Assembly: GCA_002077065.1 (NCBI GenBank)
Contig: NAJO01000074.1
Location: 62,001-126,000, forward strand
Length of the DNA: 64,000 nt
Direction of reading: 5' to 3'
DNA from: Cryoendolithus antarcticus
Lineage: Eukaryota; Ascomycota; Dothideomycetes; Cladosporiales; Cladosporiaceae
The notes under the pieces are model-generated. The model was not told the origin of the DNA, searched no databases, and saw only the letters and a program-made list of their open reading frames with translations. A program made the translations under genes and the position numbers. This document shows positions 63,040 to 64,000 of the stretch, one piece after another. Positions within the stretch are counted from its first letter, which is position 1; each line of letters begins with the position of its first letter.

Positions 63040-64000
63040 TCACGTCCCAAACACAGGCGCCTTAACAAGCACACTCCGGCCCCTAACACTAACACCAATC
63101 CCCGCCGCCATCCTGACCCTCGGCGGGCCCTCCTCCTTCGCCCCACTAGAACTCTCCGGCCGTTGCAAAGAACTCGAGCTCCCGCCCGCGCCCTGCGCCT
63201 TCCCCTTACTCTTCCTCCCTTCCGTCCCACCGCTCCCCGTAAGCGCAGAGAGCATGCTCCTCTTCTTTCCTTGCCCTTCATGCGCCTCCGAGTTCGTCAA
63301 GTCCGTGATATCCGACGCCGCGGACTTCATTGATGCGCGTTCGGCAGCGTCATCGGCGATCGAGACGAGCAAGGGTGGGATGCCAGATTCGAGTTTCATT
63401 TGTTCCGGGAGGATGGAGAAGCCGGGCATGAAGTATTCAATCTGCACGTCGCGGCTCTCGAGCGGGAGGTGGATGGCTATGCTTACTACGAGCTCGATGA
63501 TCATGTGTACGCCGCCTTCGAGGTCAGAGGGCGGTGGGTCTTGAAGGTGGAGTGCGAGGGCTGAACAGAGGTTCTCTTTCAGCAGGTCGGTCAGTTGGGC
63601 GCGATTGGCGGCGCAGTTCGGAGCGCGAAGAGCATCTTGTAGTCCTTCGAGCGTGGAGAGCCGCCAGTTGACGACTTTGGCTGTGAGGTACTCTTCTTCC
63701 TCTGATGTCTGCGCGTTAGGCGCATAGCGTCGGATGTTCTTTTGTATGCCTCTCAATTGCGCCGATAAGCCAGGCTCGAGGTCTGGGTGAAAGCACTTGT
63801 CAAAGACCTCTTCGACCAGCCAGCATGATATGAATGATCGTCCTGCAGCAGTCATCTCTTGCTTCCCTGTTGCGACAGCATCTTTGTTCACTGATGTTAC
63901 AAGCCATGAAGGTATGCTGCGCCAACTCTTTCGTATGCTGAACGCTAGTTGGGCGATAAGACCATCGAGGCGGTTGAACCGAGTGGTGTATTCGCTGTCA
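63040..64000 (-). CDS. Conserved fungal protein of unknown function, 3' part
   Basis: The frame is open from base 64000 down to the stop at 63040, so the N-terminus lies beyond the window. The visible ~319 residues begin DSEYTTRFNRLDGLIAQLAF. Features are FSIRKSWRSIPSWL, SEEEEYLTAKVVNWRLSTLE, LHLQDPPPSDLEGGVHMIIE, HLPLESRDVQIEYFMPG and the very end RVRMAAGIGVSVRGRSVLVK. I recall this arrangement (including RGRSVLVKAPVF at the C-terminus) from conserved Pezizomycotina proteins without assigned function. The middle (~residues 230-290) is Ser/Gly/Lys-rich and probably flexible. No catalytic motif was seen. Confidence 0.78.
   Translation of the reverse strand, partial: DSEYTTRFNRLDGLIAQLAFSIRKSWRSIPSWLVTSVNKDAVATGKQEMTAAGRSFISCWLVEEVFDKCFHPDLEPGLSAQLRGIQKNIRRYAPNAQTSEEEEYLTAKVVNWRLSTLEGLQDALRAPNCAANRAQLTDLLKENLCSALALHLQDPPPSDLEGGVHMIIELVVSIAIHLPLESRDVQIEYFMPGFSILPEQMKLESGIPPLLVSIADDAAERASMKSAASDITDLTNSEAHEGQGKKRSMLSALTGSGGTEGRKSKGKAQGAGGSSSSLQRPESSSGAKEEGPPRVRMAAGIGVSVRGRSVLVKAPVFGT

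Noticed and set aside
1..64000. Transposable elements, RIP-mutated repeats or viral insertions
   Set aside because: No reverse transcriptase, transposase, long terminal repeats or AT-rich decayed blocks were seen.

Overview
This window is nuclear DNA from a filamentous ascomycete (Pezizomycotina). The genes carry short spliceosomal introns, mostly about 45-60 nt with GTANGT-like donors. Intergenic spacers are 0.3-2.6 kb, and coding DNA is GC-rich. Several proteins are forms I know only from filamentous ascomycetes: a DUF4045-type gelsolin-repeat protein, a fungal Psd1 with a long internal insertion, an RGG-tailed LSm7 and a crystallin-like small secreted protein. A Dothideomycete is my best guess, but the sequence does not prove it. 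No transposon, CRISPR array, confirmed tRNA gene or bacterial-type operon was seen.

Layout. 1-5 kb: 5' part of a siderophore-iron transporter, the kinetochore protein Mtw1/Mis12, and a divergently transcribed C2H2 protein (ZNF511-like). 5-10 kb: mitochondrial phosphatidylserine decarboxylase Psd1 and a coiled-coil protein of unknown function. 10-13 kb: gene-poor, holding a degraded 18S rRNA fragment. 13-20 kb: splicing factor Rsd1/RBM39, a two-finger C2H2 transcription factor with a long upstream spacer, and a small unknown protein. 21-28 kb: the ribosome-biogenesis helicase Drs1, LSm7, and a protein with an internal Zn2Cys6 cluster. 29-33 kb: a large disordered Gly/Ser/His repeat protein. 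33-42 kb: Ysh1/CPSF-73, TAF4 and Spt20. 42-52 kb: a gelsolin-repeat protein, the small GTPase Arl2, and a GNAT-domain protein. 52-64 kb: a kelch protein, a small secreted protein, Mss51, Rse1/SF3B3, and the 3' part of a conserved protein of unknown function.

Functionally this is mainly a housekeeping region, rich in gene-expression machinery: Rsd1, Rse1 and LSm7 in splicing and RNA decay, Ysh1 in mRNA 3' cleavage, TAF4 and Spt20 in TFIID and SAGA, and Drs1 in 60S assembly. Psd1 and Mss51 serve mitochondria. Many neighbours are divergent pairs sharing 0.3-0.9 kb spacers (Mtw1/ZNF511, LSm7/Zn2Cys6 protein, Ysh1/TAF4, Arl2/GNAT, kelch/secreted protein, Mss51/Rse1).

Exon structures were worked out by eye from splice signals, reading frame and recalled family alignments; no search was run. 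I did not find a convincing new multi-gene system. The best leads are the 18S fragment, the repeat protein, the non-obvious junction in the gelsolin gene, the 17-nt exon in Arl2, and an inverted-repeat cluster upstream of Spt20.
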